Assembly (NCBI RefSeq): GCF_011601275.1
Contig: NZ_JAAOLY010000024.1
Location: forward strand, 1-64,000
Reading direction: 5' to 3'
DNA: 64,000 nt
Origin: Janthinobacterium lividum
GTDB taxonomy: Bacteria; Pseudomonadota; Gammaproteobacteria; Burkholderiales; Burkholderiaceae_D
The notes beneath the pieces were generated by a model. That model did not search any database and was not told the DNA's origin. It was given only the letters and a program-made list of their open reading frames with translations. Position 1 is the first letter of the stretch. Every line of letters starts with the position of its first letter. Of the stretch, positions 9,160-18,311 are shown piece after piece. The position numbers were made by a program, and so were the translations under genes.

Positions 9160-10122
9160 TTAAGTCAACTTCCTGTGGCTGCGATCATCTTGATGCAAGC
9201 CCGCCATCGCTGCCGTCTCCGGCTGCAAGGTAATATGGTCGATGCCATGCTTGGCTAACAGCATCTTCTTGATCGCCCGCAATACCTTCGGCCAATGGTC
9301 GAGGTGTTCGATTTCCACGTGGCCGATCAGGGCCGGCTGGCCTGGCGACATGTCCCATACGTGCAGGTCATGCACGGAGATCACGCCGTCCACCTGTTCC
9401 ACGTCCGCGCCCACCTGGATGTAGTCGATGTGCATGGGCACGCCTTCCATCAGGAAGTGGTACGACTCTTTCAATACCCCGAACGTGGATTTCAGGATCA
9501 GCAGCGACACCAGCACGGACAGCAGCGGGTCGATCTGCATCCAGCCCGTGAAGTAAATCACGGCGCCGGCGACGATGGCGGCGACCGAGCCCAGCAAGTC
9601 GCCCATGACGTGCACGAGGGCGGCGCGCGTGTTGACGCTTTGCTTGTCTTTCGACAAGACCCACGCCACCACCAGATTGATCGCCAGGCCGATGAAGGCG
9701 ACGATGAAGACCATGCCGCCTTGCACGGTTTGCGGGGCGGAAAAGCGCAGCACGGCTTCATAGCAGATCCAGCCCACGACGCACAGCATGGCCAGGCCAT
9801 TGACGAAGGCGGCCAGCGCTTCGGCGCGGCCAAAGCCGAACGAGTGGCGCGGCGACGGCGGGCGGCGCGCGATCAGCTGCGCCAGCAGGGCCAGGCCCAG
9901 CGCGGCCGCGTCCGTGACCATGTGGCCCGCGTCGGAAATCAGGGCCAGCGAATTGGACAGGAAGCCGGCCGCCACCTCGATGCCGGCAAACGACAGGGTC
10001 AGCCCCAGCGCCCACGCGAGGATGCTCTGGCTGCGTCCCTCGAACGAGTGGGTGTGCTTGGCGTCGCCTTTCAGGTGGGCATGCAAATGGGTGGCGTCGT
10101 GTTCGGTGTGCGTCGGTTGCAT
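9160..10122 (-). CDS. cation diffusion facilitator (CzcD/ZitB-type) efflux transporter
   Basis: Inner-membrane antiporter of 320 residues that exports Zn2+ or related divalent metals in exchange for protons. The His-rich N-terminus (HTEHDATHLHAHLKGDAKHTH) is typical of zinc-handling CDFs. The two metal-site motifs are present: SDAGHMVTD in TM2 (Asp64, His67, Asp71) and HVMGD in TM5. About six hydrophobic helices are followed by a cytoplasmic ferredoxin-like domain (from about 215) with HDLHVWDMSPGQ, also standard in CzcD-like members. Metal preference cannot be settled; zinc, cobalt and cadmium are all plausible. The STAND gene follows closely on the same strand and could be read through from this transcript. 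Confidence 0.93.
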   Translation of the reverse strand: MQPTHTEHDATHLHAHLKGDAKHTHSFEGRSQSILAWALGLTLSFAGIEVAAGFLSNSLALISDAGHMVTDAAALGLALLAQLIARRPPSPRHSFGFGRAEALAAFVNGLAMLCVVGWICYEAVLRFSAPQTVQGGMVFIVAFIGLAINLVVAWVLSKDKQSVNTRAALVHVMGDLLGSVAAIVAGAVIYFTGWMQIDPLLSVLVSLLILKSTFGVLKESYHFLMEGVPMHIDYIQVGADVEQVDGVISVHDLHVWDMSPGQPALIGHVEIEHLDHWPKVLRAIKKMLLAKHGIDHITLQPETAAMAGLHQDDRSHRKLT

Positions 10123-10185
10123 GGAATGCTTAGTTGAGTGATCTTGCCGTCAGTGTAATTGAAAAGCAACAAAACAGTCGGCGCA

Positions 10186-10223
10186 TAAAAAAACCTGCAG
10201 GCCTTGTGGCGCTGCAGGTTTTT
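10186..10223 (-). terminator. rho-independent terminator of the pirin gene
   Basis: Perfect 11-bp inverted repeat, AAAACCTGCAG (10190-10200) and CTGCAGGTTTT (10212-10222), with an 11-nt loop. Read on the minus strand it is followed by a run of seven T, so it terminates transcription from the pirin gene. A shorter T run on the plus side means it may act weakly in both directions. Confidence 0.8.
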
Positions 10224-10253
10224 CCTGGAGCAAGCAATGTTATTGCGACAGAC

Positions 10254-11129
10254 TTACTGCGGCGCCGTCTCGCCAAACTTGCCTTCGCGGAAATCCTGTA
10301 CGGCCTGGAATACTTCCGCCTGGGTATTCATGACAAACGGGCCATACTGCGCGATGGGCTCGTTCAAGGGTTGACCGGCGACGAGGATGACGCGGCCGCC
10401 TTCGGGCGCTTCGATGCGCACGCCGTCGCTGCCCGGCGTGTTGCTGAAGATCGCCATGCGCAGGGCGGGCACGGCCTTGCCGTCGACCTGCACTTCGCCA
10501 CGAAACGTGTAGATGAAGGCGTTATGGCCTGGCGGCAATGGCTGTTCGAAGCTGGCGCCGGCCGGCAAGTCGATGTCGAGGTACAACGGTTCCGTCAGCT
10601 CGCGCTGCACGGCGCCCGTCACGCCATGGCTCTCGCCGGCGATCACTTGCACGGCCACGCCCGCGTCCGTCGTGTAGCGGGGGATCTCGCTGCTATCGAA
10701 ATCGCGGTACCACGGCGTGCGCATCTTGTCGCGCGCGGGCAGGTTCAGCCACAGCTGAAAACCTTCCATCACGCCTTCTTCCTGCTCCGGCATTTCCGAA
10801 TGGATCACGCCGCTGCCGGCCGTCATCCATTGCACGCCGCCCGACGTCAGCAAGCCTTCGTTGCCCGCGCTGTCCTTGTGGCGCATGCGTCCCGTGATCA
10901 TGTACGACACCGTTTCGAAACCCCGGTGCGGATGTTCGGGGAAGCCGGCGATATAGTCGTTCGGCTTGTCGCTGGCGAAATTGTCGAGCATCAAAAACGG
11001 GTCGAGACGGCGCTGCAGCTGCTGCGTCAGCACGCGGTTGATCTTCACGCCGGCGCCATCCATGACGGCCTGGCCGGCGATCACGCGCTCGACGGCGCGT
11101 GGCTTGTTGACGGTGGTGATATCGCTCAT
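10254..11129 (-). CDS. pirin family protein
   Basis: Bicupin protein of 291 residues. The N-terminal cupin carries the pirin metal motif HPHRGFETV and, about 40 residues later, GSGVIHSEMP; these His and Glu residues bind Fe in characterised pirins. Some bacterial pirins are quercetinases and others bind enzymes, so the role here is open. The start has a strong GAGGAGAAAGC Shine-Dalgarno. It is followed by a terminator and preceded on the same strand by the azoreductase gene with a 57-bp gap. The pairing of pirin and quinone/azo reductase genes suggests a shared response to electrophilic or phenolic compounds, which is inference. Confidence 0.92.
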   Translation of the reverse strand: MSDITTVNKPRAVERVIAGQAVMDGAGVKINRVLTQQLQRRLDPFLMLDNFASDKPNDYIAGFPEHPHRGFETVSYMITGRMRHKDSAGNEGLLTSGGVQWMTAGSGVIHSEMPEQEEGVMEGFQLWLNLPARDKMRTPWYRDFDSSEIPRYTTDAGVAVQVIAGESHGVTGAVQRELTEPLYLDIDLPAGASFEQPLPPGHNAFIYTFRGEVQVDGKAVPALRMAIFSNTPGSDGVRIEAPEGGRVILVAGQPLNEPIAQYGPFVMNTQAEVFQAVQDFREGKFGETAPQ

Positions 11130-11186
11130 TGCTTTCTCCTCTAGGCCAGGACGGCGCCAGTGCGCCGCCCCTTTTACTGCTGGGAA

Positions 11187-11786
11187 TTACACCAGGATGG
11201 CGTTGATCTCGGCGTCCGCTTGCGCTTGCGCCTTGGCCACGGCTTCCGGACCCATGCCCATACCTTCCGAATACACGTATTGCACGTCGGTCATGCCCAG
11301 GAAGCCGAACATGGTGTTCAGGTAAGGCACCTGGCTATCGTTGGCGCTGTCGCGGTGCAAGCCGCCGCGGGACAGGCCCACGTAGACTTTCTTGCCACTC
11401 AAGAGGCCAACAGGGCCGTTTTCCGTGTACTTGAAGGTGACGTTGGCGCGGGCAATCGCGTCGAACCAGCTTTTCAGTTGCACGGTGATGCCGAAGTTGT
11501 ACATCGGCGCGCCGATGACGATCACGTCAGCTGCTTGCACTTGCGCAATCAGCGCGTCGTCCAGGGCGATGCGGGCCGCCTGTTCCGGTGTGCGTTTGTC
11601 CGCTGGCGTGAACAGTGCCTGCAGGGTCGGCTCGTCCAGCACGGGGTGCGGTGCGGCAGCCAGGTCGCGGCGGACGAGGGCGGCGCCAGGGTTGGCCGCT
11701 TGTACGCGGCTAACGATGGCGTCAGCCAGGCGGGTCGAGGCGGAGCCGGTGCTGCGGGCGCTGGAATTGATTTGCAGGATGTTCAT
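11187..11786 (-). CDS. azoR: FMN-dependent NADH-azoreductase
   Basis: Flavodoxin-like reductase of 199 residues that uses NADH to reduce quinones and azo dyes in two-electron steps, acting as a homodimer. The N-terminal strand MNILQINSSAR begins the flavin phosphate loop (SSARSTGSAST); GAPMYNFGITVQLKSWFD and TENGPVGLLSGKKV are characteristic of the AzoR family, and length matches. The start has GGAGAAAACAAG upstream. A LysR regulator is transcribed divergently from 11902, the usual arrangement for LysR-controlled azoR genes, so induction by quinones or similar compounds through that regulator is likely. The pirin gene follows in the same direction. Confidence 0.94.
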   Translation of the reverse strand: MNILQINSSARSTGSASTRLADAIVSRVQAANPGAALVRRDLAAAPHPVLDEPTLQALFTPADKRTPEQAARIALDDALIAQVQAADVIVIGAPMYNFGITVQLKSWFDAIARANVTFKYTENGPVGLLSGKKVYVGLSRGGLHRDSANDSQVPYLNTMFGFLGMTDVQYVYSEGMGMGPEAVAKAQAQADAEINAILV

Positions 11787-11901
11787 CTTGTTTTCTCCGT
11801 TGTGAGGTGTCTTGCGATGGATGAACTATAGCAATTCCAAAATTGATGCGGAAGCCGTTAAAATGGATAGCATTAACCCACCAATGGAACAATGAGGTTT
11901 T

Positions 11902-12807
11902 ATGGATATCGATCCCGGAGATTTGCTGCTGTTCGCCAGAGTCGTCGAATGCGGCAGTTTCAGTCGCGCCGCCGTGCGCGTGGACTTGCCCAAGTCGACC
12001 CTGTCGCGCCGCATCTCGCTGCTGGAAGCGAAGTTGGGCGAACGATTGCTGCTGCGCACGACGCGCAAGCTGGCGCTGACGGAGTTTGGCGCCAGCCTGC
12101 TCGAGCATGCGCGCAAGGTGGTGGAAGAAACGGAGGCGGCCGGCGCCCTGGCGCAGCACCGCCAGGCGGGCCCCAGCGGCTTGCTGCGCATTTCCATGCC
12201 GGCTGACTTTGGCGATACCCTGATGCGCCAGGTGCTGGCCGAGTTCGTGCGCCGCTATCCGGCCATTTCCCTGGAACTGGACTTGTCGGCGCGCCGCGTG
12301 GATTTATTGGAAGAAAACTTCGACCTGGCCATCCGCATGGGTAACTTGCCCGACGACGCCAGCCTGTCCGCGCGCCGCGTGGCCTTCAGTACGCTCGCCC
12401 TGTATGCCTCGCCGCAATACACGAGCGTGCACGGCTTGCCCGAGCATCCCGACGATCTGTACGGCCACGATTTGCTCAGTTTGCCCCGCGCAGTGCATGG
12501 CCTCGTGCACTGGACTTTGATCCGCGGCAAGACGACGTGGGAGCGCGATCTGCCCGTGCGCCTGCTGGCGAACTCGCCGGAGTTGCTGGTGCGCATGGCC
12601 TGCACGGGCGTGGGCATCGCGGCCAGCACGGACCGCTTTGCCAAGGCCTATGTGGCGACGGGGGAATTGGTGCGCGTGCTGCCGGAGTGGAGTTTTCCGC
12701 TGGTTACGGGCTGGGCCGTGTTTCCCGGCCGGCGGTTGATGCCGGCCAAGACCCGCGCATTCCTGGACTTGATGGAAGAAATGTACAAGACCGACGCGCC
12801 CGTGTAG
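11902..12807 (+). CDS. LysR family transcriptional regulator
   Basis: LysR-type regulator of 301 residues: N-terminal winged helix-turn-helix (about 1-60; FARVVECGSFSRAAVRVDLPK reads as the recognition region, with STLSRRISLLEAKLGERLLLR) and a C-terminal periplasmic-binding-like effector domain (about 90-295). The ATG at 11902 has GAGG just upstream. It is divergent from azoR with a 115-bp shared intergenic region, the classic place for the LysR T-N11-A operator, so azoR (and perhaps the pirin gene) is its most likely target. The inducer is unknown. Confidence 0.93.
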   Translation: MDIDPGDLLLFARVVECGSFSRAAVRVDLPKSTLSRRISLLEAKLGERLLLRTTRKLALTEFGASLLEHARKVVEETEAAGALAQHRQAGPSGLLRISMPADFGDTLMRQVLAEFVRRYPAISLELDLSARRVDLLEENFDLAIRMGNLPDDASLSARRVAFSTLALYASPQYTSVHGLPEHPDDLYGHDLLSLPRAVHGLVHWTLIRGKTTWERDLPVRLLANSPELLVRMACTGVGIAASTDRFAKAYVATGELVRVLPEWSFPLVTGWAVFPGRRLMPAKTRAFLDLMEEMYKTDAPV

Positions 12808-12824
12808 GCGCGCGTCCCGTTGGC

Positions 12825-13673
12825 TTACTTGGGCAGGTTGCCCATGACTTCGCCCAGTTGCACGGGGCCGGCCGGCTGCCAGTTGGCGTTGAATTGCACG
12901 GTGTCTTTCGGGAACAGCATGACGACGGTGGAGCCGAGCAGGAAGCGGCCCAGTTCTTCACCCTGTTTCAGCACGACATTATCGTTCGCATAGCTCCAGT
13001 CGCGCACCTGGCCCGTGCGGGGCGGGTTGACGACGCCGTGCCAGACGGTGGCCATGCTGCCGACGATGGTGGCGCCGACCAGGGTCATGACGAAGGGGCC
13101 ATTGGCCGTGTCGAACACGCAGACGACGCGCTCGTTGCGGGCGAACAGGCCGGGAATACCGCGCGCCGTCGTCGGGTTAACGGAAAACAATTCACCGGGC
13201 ACATAAATCATGCGCGTCAGGCGGCCGTCGCACGGCATGTGGATGCGGTGGTAGTCGCGCGGGCTCAGGTACAGATTGGCAAAGCTGCCGTGTTCGAACT
13301 GGGCCGCCAGGGACGCGTCACCGCCGACCAGGGCCGTGGTACTGAAGTTATGGCCCTTGGCCTGGAAGATCTGGTCCTTGTCGATCGTGCCGAACTGGCT
13401 GATGCGGCCATCGACGGGGCAGATGTAATCGGCCTGGGCCAGCGGGCGGGCATCGGGGCGCAGCGCGCGCGTGAAAAAGTCGTTGAAGCTCGTGTAGTGC
13501 GTGATGTCCGGGTCCAGCGCCTCATCCATGTTGACGTTGTAGCGGCCGACGAACCAGCGGATCAAACGCGTCGTCATGGCGCCGCCCTTGGCGCCGGCGA
13601 TCCGGCCGGCAAAGTTGGTCAATGCTCCTTTTGGTAGCAGATATTGAGGCAGGACGGCAAGACGGTCAGACAC
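12825..13673 (-). CDS. psd: phosphatidylserine decarboxylase proenzyme
   Basis: Membrane-associated enzyme that converts phosphatidylserine to phosphatidylethanolamine. The proenzyme cleaves itself at the LGST motif; Ser248 (numbered from the GTG start) becomes the pyruvoyl prosthetic group of the small chain. Other family marks are FFTRALRPDARP, VDGRISQFG, the YHRIHMP motif and FARNERV. The frame is open further upstream to a TTG at 13706, but that start has no ribosome site, whereas the GTG at 13673 (MSDRLAVLPQYLLPK) follows AAAGG and matches the usual N-terminus, giving 282 residues. It converges on the LysR gene with a 17-bp gap. Confidence 0.94.
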   Translation of the reverse strand: MSDRLAVLPQYLLPKGALTNFAGRIAGAKGGAMTTRLIRWFVGRYNVNMDEALDPDITHYTSFNDFFTRALRPDARPLAQADYICPVDGRISQFGTIDKDQIFQAKGHNFSTTALVGGDASLAAQFEHGSFANLYLSPRDYHRIHMPCDGRLTRMIYVPGELFSVNPTTARGIPGLFARNERVVCVFDTANGPFVMTLVGATIVGSMATVWHGVVNPPRTGQVRDWSYANDNVVLKQGEELGRFLLGSTVVMLFPKDTVQFNANWQPAGPVQLGEVMGNLPK

Positions 13674-13913
13674 GATGGGAAGCCTTTGACGGGGTGATGG
13701 GAACAATGATGAAAACGCATTATAGCGGCGATGTGGCGCGCAATGATATGCGCCGTATGCAATGGTGCGTATCGCAGTCCTCCGCCGAACTTAATTTGCT
13801 ATAAGAAATATTTTCGGGAAACTGCGCCACTCGGAAAAAATTGCAGCACAATACGGCGGCCTGTTTTTTAGCTTTTAGCCATTTTTATTCAGCCAACTTT
13901 TTTCAGCCAGGTC

Positions 13914-16139
13914 ATGATGCCACGCCGTTGCCTCCCCCTTACCGTTGTTTGTTCCGCCGTTTTACTTGCCTGGAATGCCCAGGCCCAGCAATCCGAAGCG
14001 CCAGCCTCTGATTCCGCTGCCGCGCCGCTGAAGGCGGAGAAACCTGCTGCGCCCGTCATGCAAACCGTCGAAGTCAAGGGCAGCGGCTATGATCCGCGCC
14101 GCGACGATACGGCCAGCAAGATGGTGGTCAGCAGCGAGGAAATCCTCAAGTACGGCGACACGAATGTCACCGACGTGCTCAAGCGCTTGCCCGGCATTAC
14201 CGTCTCCGGCGCGGCCGGACGCTCGGGCGGCGAAATCCGCATGCGCGGCCTGGGCAGCGGCTACACGCAGATATTGCTTAACGGCGAGCGGGCGCCGGCC
14301 GGTTTCTCGCTCGACACCCTGTCGCCGGACGTGATCGAGCGCATCGAAATTCTGCATGCGGCCAGCGCCGAATACAGCACGCAGTCGATCGCAGGCACCA
14401 TCAACGTGGTGCTGAAAAAGGCCGTGAAGACGGCGCAGCGCGAACTCAAACTGGGCGTGCAGGGCAGCGACGTGAGCTTTTCGCCCAGCGTCAACGTGCA
14501 ACTGTCCGACCGCGACGGCAATTTCTCGTATTCGCTGGCCGGTTCGCTGTTCCGCTACGACTACCATTACGACAATCCGGGACTGGAACTGGGCTACGCG
14601 CCCGACGGCCGGCAAAATCTGCTGCGTCGCACGAATGGCACGGGCGATGGCCGCCCGGAAGGCATCAACCTGTCGCCGCGCCTGAACTGGGCGCTGGCCA
14701 ACGGCGACAATGTGACGGCGCAATTCTTCTTCAATGGCGGGCGCTCGAACCACCGCAATTTCAGCCGCGCGGAAACGCAGCAGGGCTTGCGCCCCGACTA
14801 CGACACCAATACGGGCAGCTCAAGCAACCACAATGCCTTCGGCCGCAGCGACCTGACGTGGATGCACAAGCTGGCTGGCGGCGCCAGACTGGAACTGAAA
14901 ATTGGCGCCTCGGCCGCCCGCAATACGTCCGACAGCTTGCAGCAAGGCTTTATCGATGGCGGCGGCCTGGCGCTTGAGCGCAAGGTGGGCGTGAAGTCGA
15001 CGGAAAACGGCGTCAGTTCGACGGGCAAGTATTCCTCGCCCTTGCTGCCCGGCCATGCCTTGTCGATGGGCTGGGACGGCGCCTACACGGAGCGCGATGA
15101 AACGCGCCGCCAGCGCGAAGCGGCGCTGACTGCCTTGGGTGCGCGTCCGCCCGTCAACAGCGACGAAGGTTTCGACGCCACCATCAAGCGCCTGGCCCTG
15201 TACGTGCAGGATGAATGGGAAATCACGCCGCGCTGGTCGATGTATGCGGGCGTGCGCTGGGAAGGCATCGACACGCGCAGCGCGGGCGATACCTATGACG
15301 AAGTGAACCAGCGCACCAGCGTGTGGAGCCCGCTGCTGCAAACTCTGTGGAAGCTGCCGGATACCAAGGGCGATCAGGTACGCCTCGCCCTGACGCGCAC
15401 CTACAAGGCGCAACCCACGGCGAGCCTGATTCCGCGTCGCAATACCTCGACCAACAATAGCCAGACGGACCCTGACCGCGAAGGCAATCCCTACTTGAAA
15501 CCGGAGCTGGCGCTGGGCATCGACGCTTCGTACGAGCACTACTGGACCGAAGGCGCCTTGCTCAGCGCGCGCGCCTCGGCCCGCCGCATCGATGGCTATA
15601 CGCGCCAGGGCTTGCTGTTCATCAATGACCGCTGGGTATCTACGCCCGTCAACGATGGTCGCGCCAATACTCAGACATTGGAACTGGAAGCGAAGTTCCC
15701 GCTGCGCGCCGTACTGGCTGCCCCCGTGCCAGCCATCGACTTGCGCGCCAGCATCAGCCGTAACTGGTCGCAGGTGGAGCAGGTGCCTGGGCCTGACAAC
15801 CGGCTCGACCAGCAAACCCCCGTCAGCGGCAACTTTGGTCTCGACTACAAGACGCCCGATGGCGTGCTGACGACGGGCGGCAGCTTCAATTTCCGCAATG
15901 GCGGTCCCGTGCGCATCACGGAGCGCCAGAGCTCCTACACCTCGCCGCGGCGCGACCTCGACATTTATGCGCTGTGGAAGTTCGATGCGAAGAACCAGCT
16001 GCGCCTGGCCGTGTCGAACCTGCTGGCGCAAGACTTCGAAAGCAACACTATCTATACGGACGCCAGCGGCACGATAGCCCGCAACAGCATTTCGCCGAGT
16101 TCGCCACAGGCGCGCGCGACCCTGGAAATGAAGTTCTGA
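13914..16139 (+). CDS. TonB-dependent outer-membrane receptor
   Basis: Outer-membrane gated channel of 741 residues. A signal peptide (about 1-24, ending AWNAQAQ) is followed by an Ala/Pro-rich stretch and the plug domain (about 48-165) with KMVVSSEEILKYGDTNVTDV, LKRLPGITV, IRMRGLG and the closing AGTINVVLKK; the rest is the 22-strand barrel ending in the typical aromatic residue (LEMKF). No siderophore genes, TonB partner, anti-sigma factor or substrate-binding protein lies nearby, so the ligand is unknown; iron chelates, cobalamin or oligosaccharides are possible. Two in-frame ATGs (13914 and 13917) follow the weak site CCAGGT. The 240-bp gap upstream is AT-rich and presumably holds the promoter; I could not recognise a Fur box there. 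Confidence 0.92.
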   Translation: MMPRRCLPLTVVCSAVLLAWNAQAQQSEAPASDSAAAPLKAEKPAAPVMQTVEVKGSGYDPRRDDTASKMVVSSEEILKYGDTNVTDVLKRLPGITVSGAAGRSGGEIRMRGLGSGYTQILLNGERAPAGFSLDTLSPDVIERIEILHAASAEYSTQSIAGTINVVLKKAVKTAQRELKLGVQGSDVSFSPSVNVQLSDRDGNFSYSLAGSLFRYDYHYDNPGLELGYAPDGRQNLLRRTNGTGDGRPEGINLSPRLNWALANGDNVTAQFFFNGGRSNHRNFSRAETQQGLRPDYDTNTGSSSNHNAFGRSDLTWMHKLAGGARLELKIGASAARNTSDSLQQGFIDGGGLALERKVGVKSTENGVSSTGKYSSPLLPGHALSMGWDGAYTERDETRRQREAALTALGARPPVNSDEGFDATIKRLALYVQDEWEITPRWSMYAGVRWEGIDTRSAGDTYDEVNQRTSVWSPLLQTLWKLPDTKGDQVRLALTRTYKAQPTASLIPRRNTSTNNSQTDPDREGNPYLKPELALGIDASYEHYWTEGALLSARASARRIDGYTRQGLLFINDRWVSTPVNDGRANTQTLELEAKFPLRAVLAAPVPAIDLRASISRNWSQVEQVPGPDNRLDQQTPVSGNFGLDYKTPDGVLTTGGSFNFRNGGPVRITERQSSYTSPRRDLDIYALWKFDAKNQLRLAVSNLLAQDFESNTIYTDASGTIARNSISPSSPQARATLEMKF

Positions 16140-16258
16140 GCGCGCTGTTTCTATACTGAAAACCCCGGCCCGCATCCCCGCTGGCCTATAATCTCGGCAA
16201 TCGCGCGCACGGCCAGTTCGTGCGCGCCACCTTTTACTTTGCCAAGATTGCTTTCCCC

Positions 16259-17497
16259 ATGACGTTTTCCTCCCTCGGCCTGATCGATCCCCTGGTCCGC
16301 AAACTTGACGAGCTCGGCTATGCCAAGCCCACGCCCGTGCAGGCGCAAGCGATTCCTGCCGTGCTGGCCGGGCGCGACCTGATGGCCGCCGCCCAGACGG
16401 GCACGGGCAAGACGGCCGGTTTCGCCGTGCCGCTGCTGCAGCGCCTGACCCTGGAAGGCGTGGTGGCGCCCCAGTGCGTGCGCGTGCTCGTGCTCGTGCC
16501 CACGCGCGAACTGGCCGAGCAAGTCTATGCCAGCTTCCGCAGCTATGGCGGCAACTTGCCACTGCGCAGCTTTGTCGCGTACGGCGGCGTACCCATCGAG
16601 CCGCAGATCAGCAAATTGCGCAAGGGCCTCGACGTGCTGGTGGCCACGCCAGGCCGCTTGCTGGACTTGCAGACGCAGGGCGCCGTCAAGTTCGAGCAGG
16701 TGCAAACCCTGGTGCTGGACGAGGCCGACCGCATGCTGGACCTGGGCTTCGAGCGCGAGCTCGATATATTGCTGATGACCATGCCCAAGCAGCGCCAGAC
16801 CCTGCTGTTCTCGGCGACGTTCTCGGACGCCATCCGCGCCATGGCGAAAACCATGCTGAAGGATCCCGTCTCGGTCGAGGTGAGTGCGCGCAACAGCACC
16901 GTCAAGGCCGTCAAGCAATCGGTCATCGTGTGCGACAAGAAACGCAAGCCGGAACTGTTTTTGCACTTGCTGAAGAAAAAGCGCTGGGGCCAGGTATTGG
17001 TCTTCGTCAAGACGCGCAAGGGCGTCGAGTTGCTGGTGAACACCTTGCTGGAGCAGGGCGTGCGCGCCGATTCCATTCACGGCGACAAGACGCAGCCGAA
17101 CCGCTTGCGCGCGCTGGCCCGTTTCAAATCCGCCGAAGTGCAGGTACTGGTGGCCACCGACGTGGCCGCCCGTGGCCTGGATATCGACCAATTGCCCGTC
17201 GTCGTCAATTTCGACTTGCCGACCGTGGCGGAAGACTATATCCACCGCATCGGCCGCACGGGCCGCGCGGGCGCTTCGGGCGAAGCGATCTCGCTCGTCT
17301 GCGCCGACGAGGTGGAATTGCTGTCGGCCGTGGAAGCGCTGACGCGGCAAACTCTGAAACGCAACGAGGAACCCGGCTTCGAGGCGGAACACCGCGTGCC
17401 GGGCACGTCCGCCGGCGGCACGATCCAGAAAAAGGCCGTGAAAGTGCTGGCGCCGAAGGCCGCGGAGCGAGCGAAAAAGCGCCGCTTCTACAAATAA
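16259..17497 (+). CDS. DEAD-box ATP-dependent RNA helicase (RhlE type)
   Basis: RNA helicase of 412 residues from the ATG at 16259 (MTFSSLGLIDPL); the frame is open 13 codons further upstream, but family proteins begin here. Motifs: Q-motif with PTPVQAQAIP, Walker A AAQTGTGKT (44-52), PTREL, TPGR, VLDEADRMLD, LFSATF, then the second RecA domain with VLVFVKTRKG, DVAARGLDI and HRIGRTGRAG. The C-terminal tail is short and basic (KAAERAKKRRFYK), as in RhlE rather than DeaD/CsdA. Likely work is rRNA maturation, ribosome assembly or mRNA turnover. The Lon-N-like gene follows 54 bp later on the same strand. Confidence 0.95.
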   Translation: MTFSSLGLIDPLVRKLDELGYAKPTPVQAQAIPAVLAGRDLMAAAQTGTGKTAGFAVPLLQRLTLEGVVAPQCVRVLVLVPTRELAEQVYASFRSYGGNLPLRSFVAYGGVPIEPQISKLRKGLDVLVATPGRLLDLQTQGAVKFEQVQTLVLDEADRMLDLGFERELDILLMTMPKQRQTLLFSATFSDAIRAMAKTMLKDPVSVEVSARNSTVKAVKQSVIVCDKKRKPELFLHLLKKKRWGQVLVFVKTRKGVELLVNTLLEQGVRADSIHGDKTQPNRLRALARFKSAEVQVLVATDVAARGLDIDQLPVVVNFDLPTVAEDYIHRIGRTGRAGASGEAISLVCADEVELLSAVEALTRQTLKRNEEPGFEAEHRVPGTSAGGTIQKKAVKVLAPKAAERAKKRRFYK

Positions 17498-17551
17498 TCG
17501 GAAGGTGCGAGGCGCGCTGCACGGATATGCCATTCGTGCCATCATGCGTTT

Positions 17552-18169
17552 ATGACCTCGATACCTTTGTTCCCGCTCAATACGGTGCTGTATCCCGACG
17601 GCTATCTGCCCTTGCAGATCTTCGAGGTACGCTATCTGGACATGATACGTAAATGCATCATGGGCGAGCAGCCGTTTGGCGTGGTGCAATTGCTGGACGG
17701 CGCGGAAGTGCGCAAGCCGGGCCAGCAGGAAGCCCTGGCGCCCGTGGGGACATTGGCGCGCATCGTCGACTGGGCTGCGCCCCTGTCTGGCCTGCTGCAA
17801 ATCAAATGCATGGGCATGCAGCGCTTTCACATCGTTTCCAGCGAACAGCTGAAGCATGGCTTATGGATGGCGCACGTTGAAACCTTGCCGCCAGATAAAA
17901 CCATTCCCATCCCGCAAGAGCAGCAGAACGTGGCCGACGCGCTCGGCGCACTGATCCGCACCTTGCAGGAGCAAAAGATCCCGCCTGACCAAATGCCCCT
18001 GCAGCCGCCATACCGGCTCGACGAGTGCGGCTGGGTGGCGAACCGCTGGTGCGAGCTGCTGTCCCTGAGCGCCATGCAAAAACAACTATTGCTGAGCCAG
18101 GACAATCCCGTGCTGCGCCTGGAACTGGTGCAGGATATGCTCACGGAAAATGGTCTGCTCGAAGAGTAA
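17552..18169 (+). CDS. LON peptidase substrate-binding (Lon N-terminal) domain protein
   Basis: Protein of 205 residues made only of the Lon N-terminal (LON/PUA-like) fold, lacking the AAA+ and protease domains. The start PLFPLNTVLYPDGYLPLQIFE and the RYLDMI helix are the family signature. Such stand-alone proteins are common in proteobacteria and their function is not established; substrate or peptide recognition is assumed from the Lon domain. It follows the helicase gene closely on the same strand. Downstream, a 9-bp hairpin at 18189-18211 separates it from the KfrA-like gene. Confidence 0.9.
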   Translation: MTSIPLFPLNTVLYPDGYLPLQIFEVRYLDMIRKCIMGEQPFGVVQLLDGAEVRKPGQQEALAPVGTLARIVDWAAPLSGLLQIKCMGMQRFHIVSSEQLKHGLWMAHVETLPPDKTIPIPQEQQNVADALGALIRTLQEQKIPPDQMPLQPPYRLDECGWVANRWCELLSLSAMQKQLLLSQDNPVLRLELVQDMLTENGLLEE

Positions 18170-18188
18170 AACATCCCAAGCCGCATGT

Positions 18189-18211
18189 TTGCACAACGTT
18201 CTGTTGTGCAA
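18189..18211. promoter_or_regulatory. palindrome upstream of the KfrA-like gene (possible operator)
   Basis: Perfect 9-bp inverted repeat TTGCACAAC / GTTGTGCAA around a 5-nt spacer, 100 bp before the KfrA-like start. It has no T run, so it is not a typical terminator. Plasmid KfrA proteins repress their own promoters by binding repeats upstream, which makes this a candidate autoregulatory site; a binding role is inference. Nearer the gene (18260-18300) GCCCTGGGCAA also occurs twice in tandem. Confidence 0.4.
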
Positions 18212-18311
18212 TTGCAATTACTATTGAGAAATACTTTACGCTTTGCCGCCGCTGGCATAAGATAATGCCCCTGGGCAAGATTGCCCTGGGCAACATTCAA
18301 GAGCACACGAC

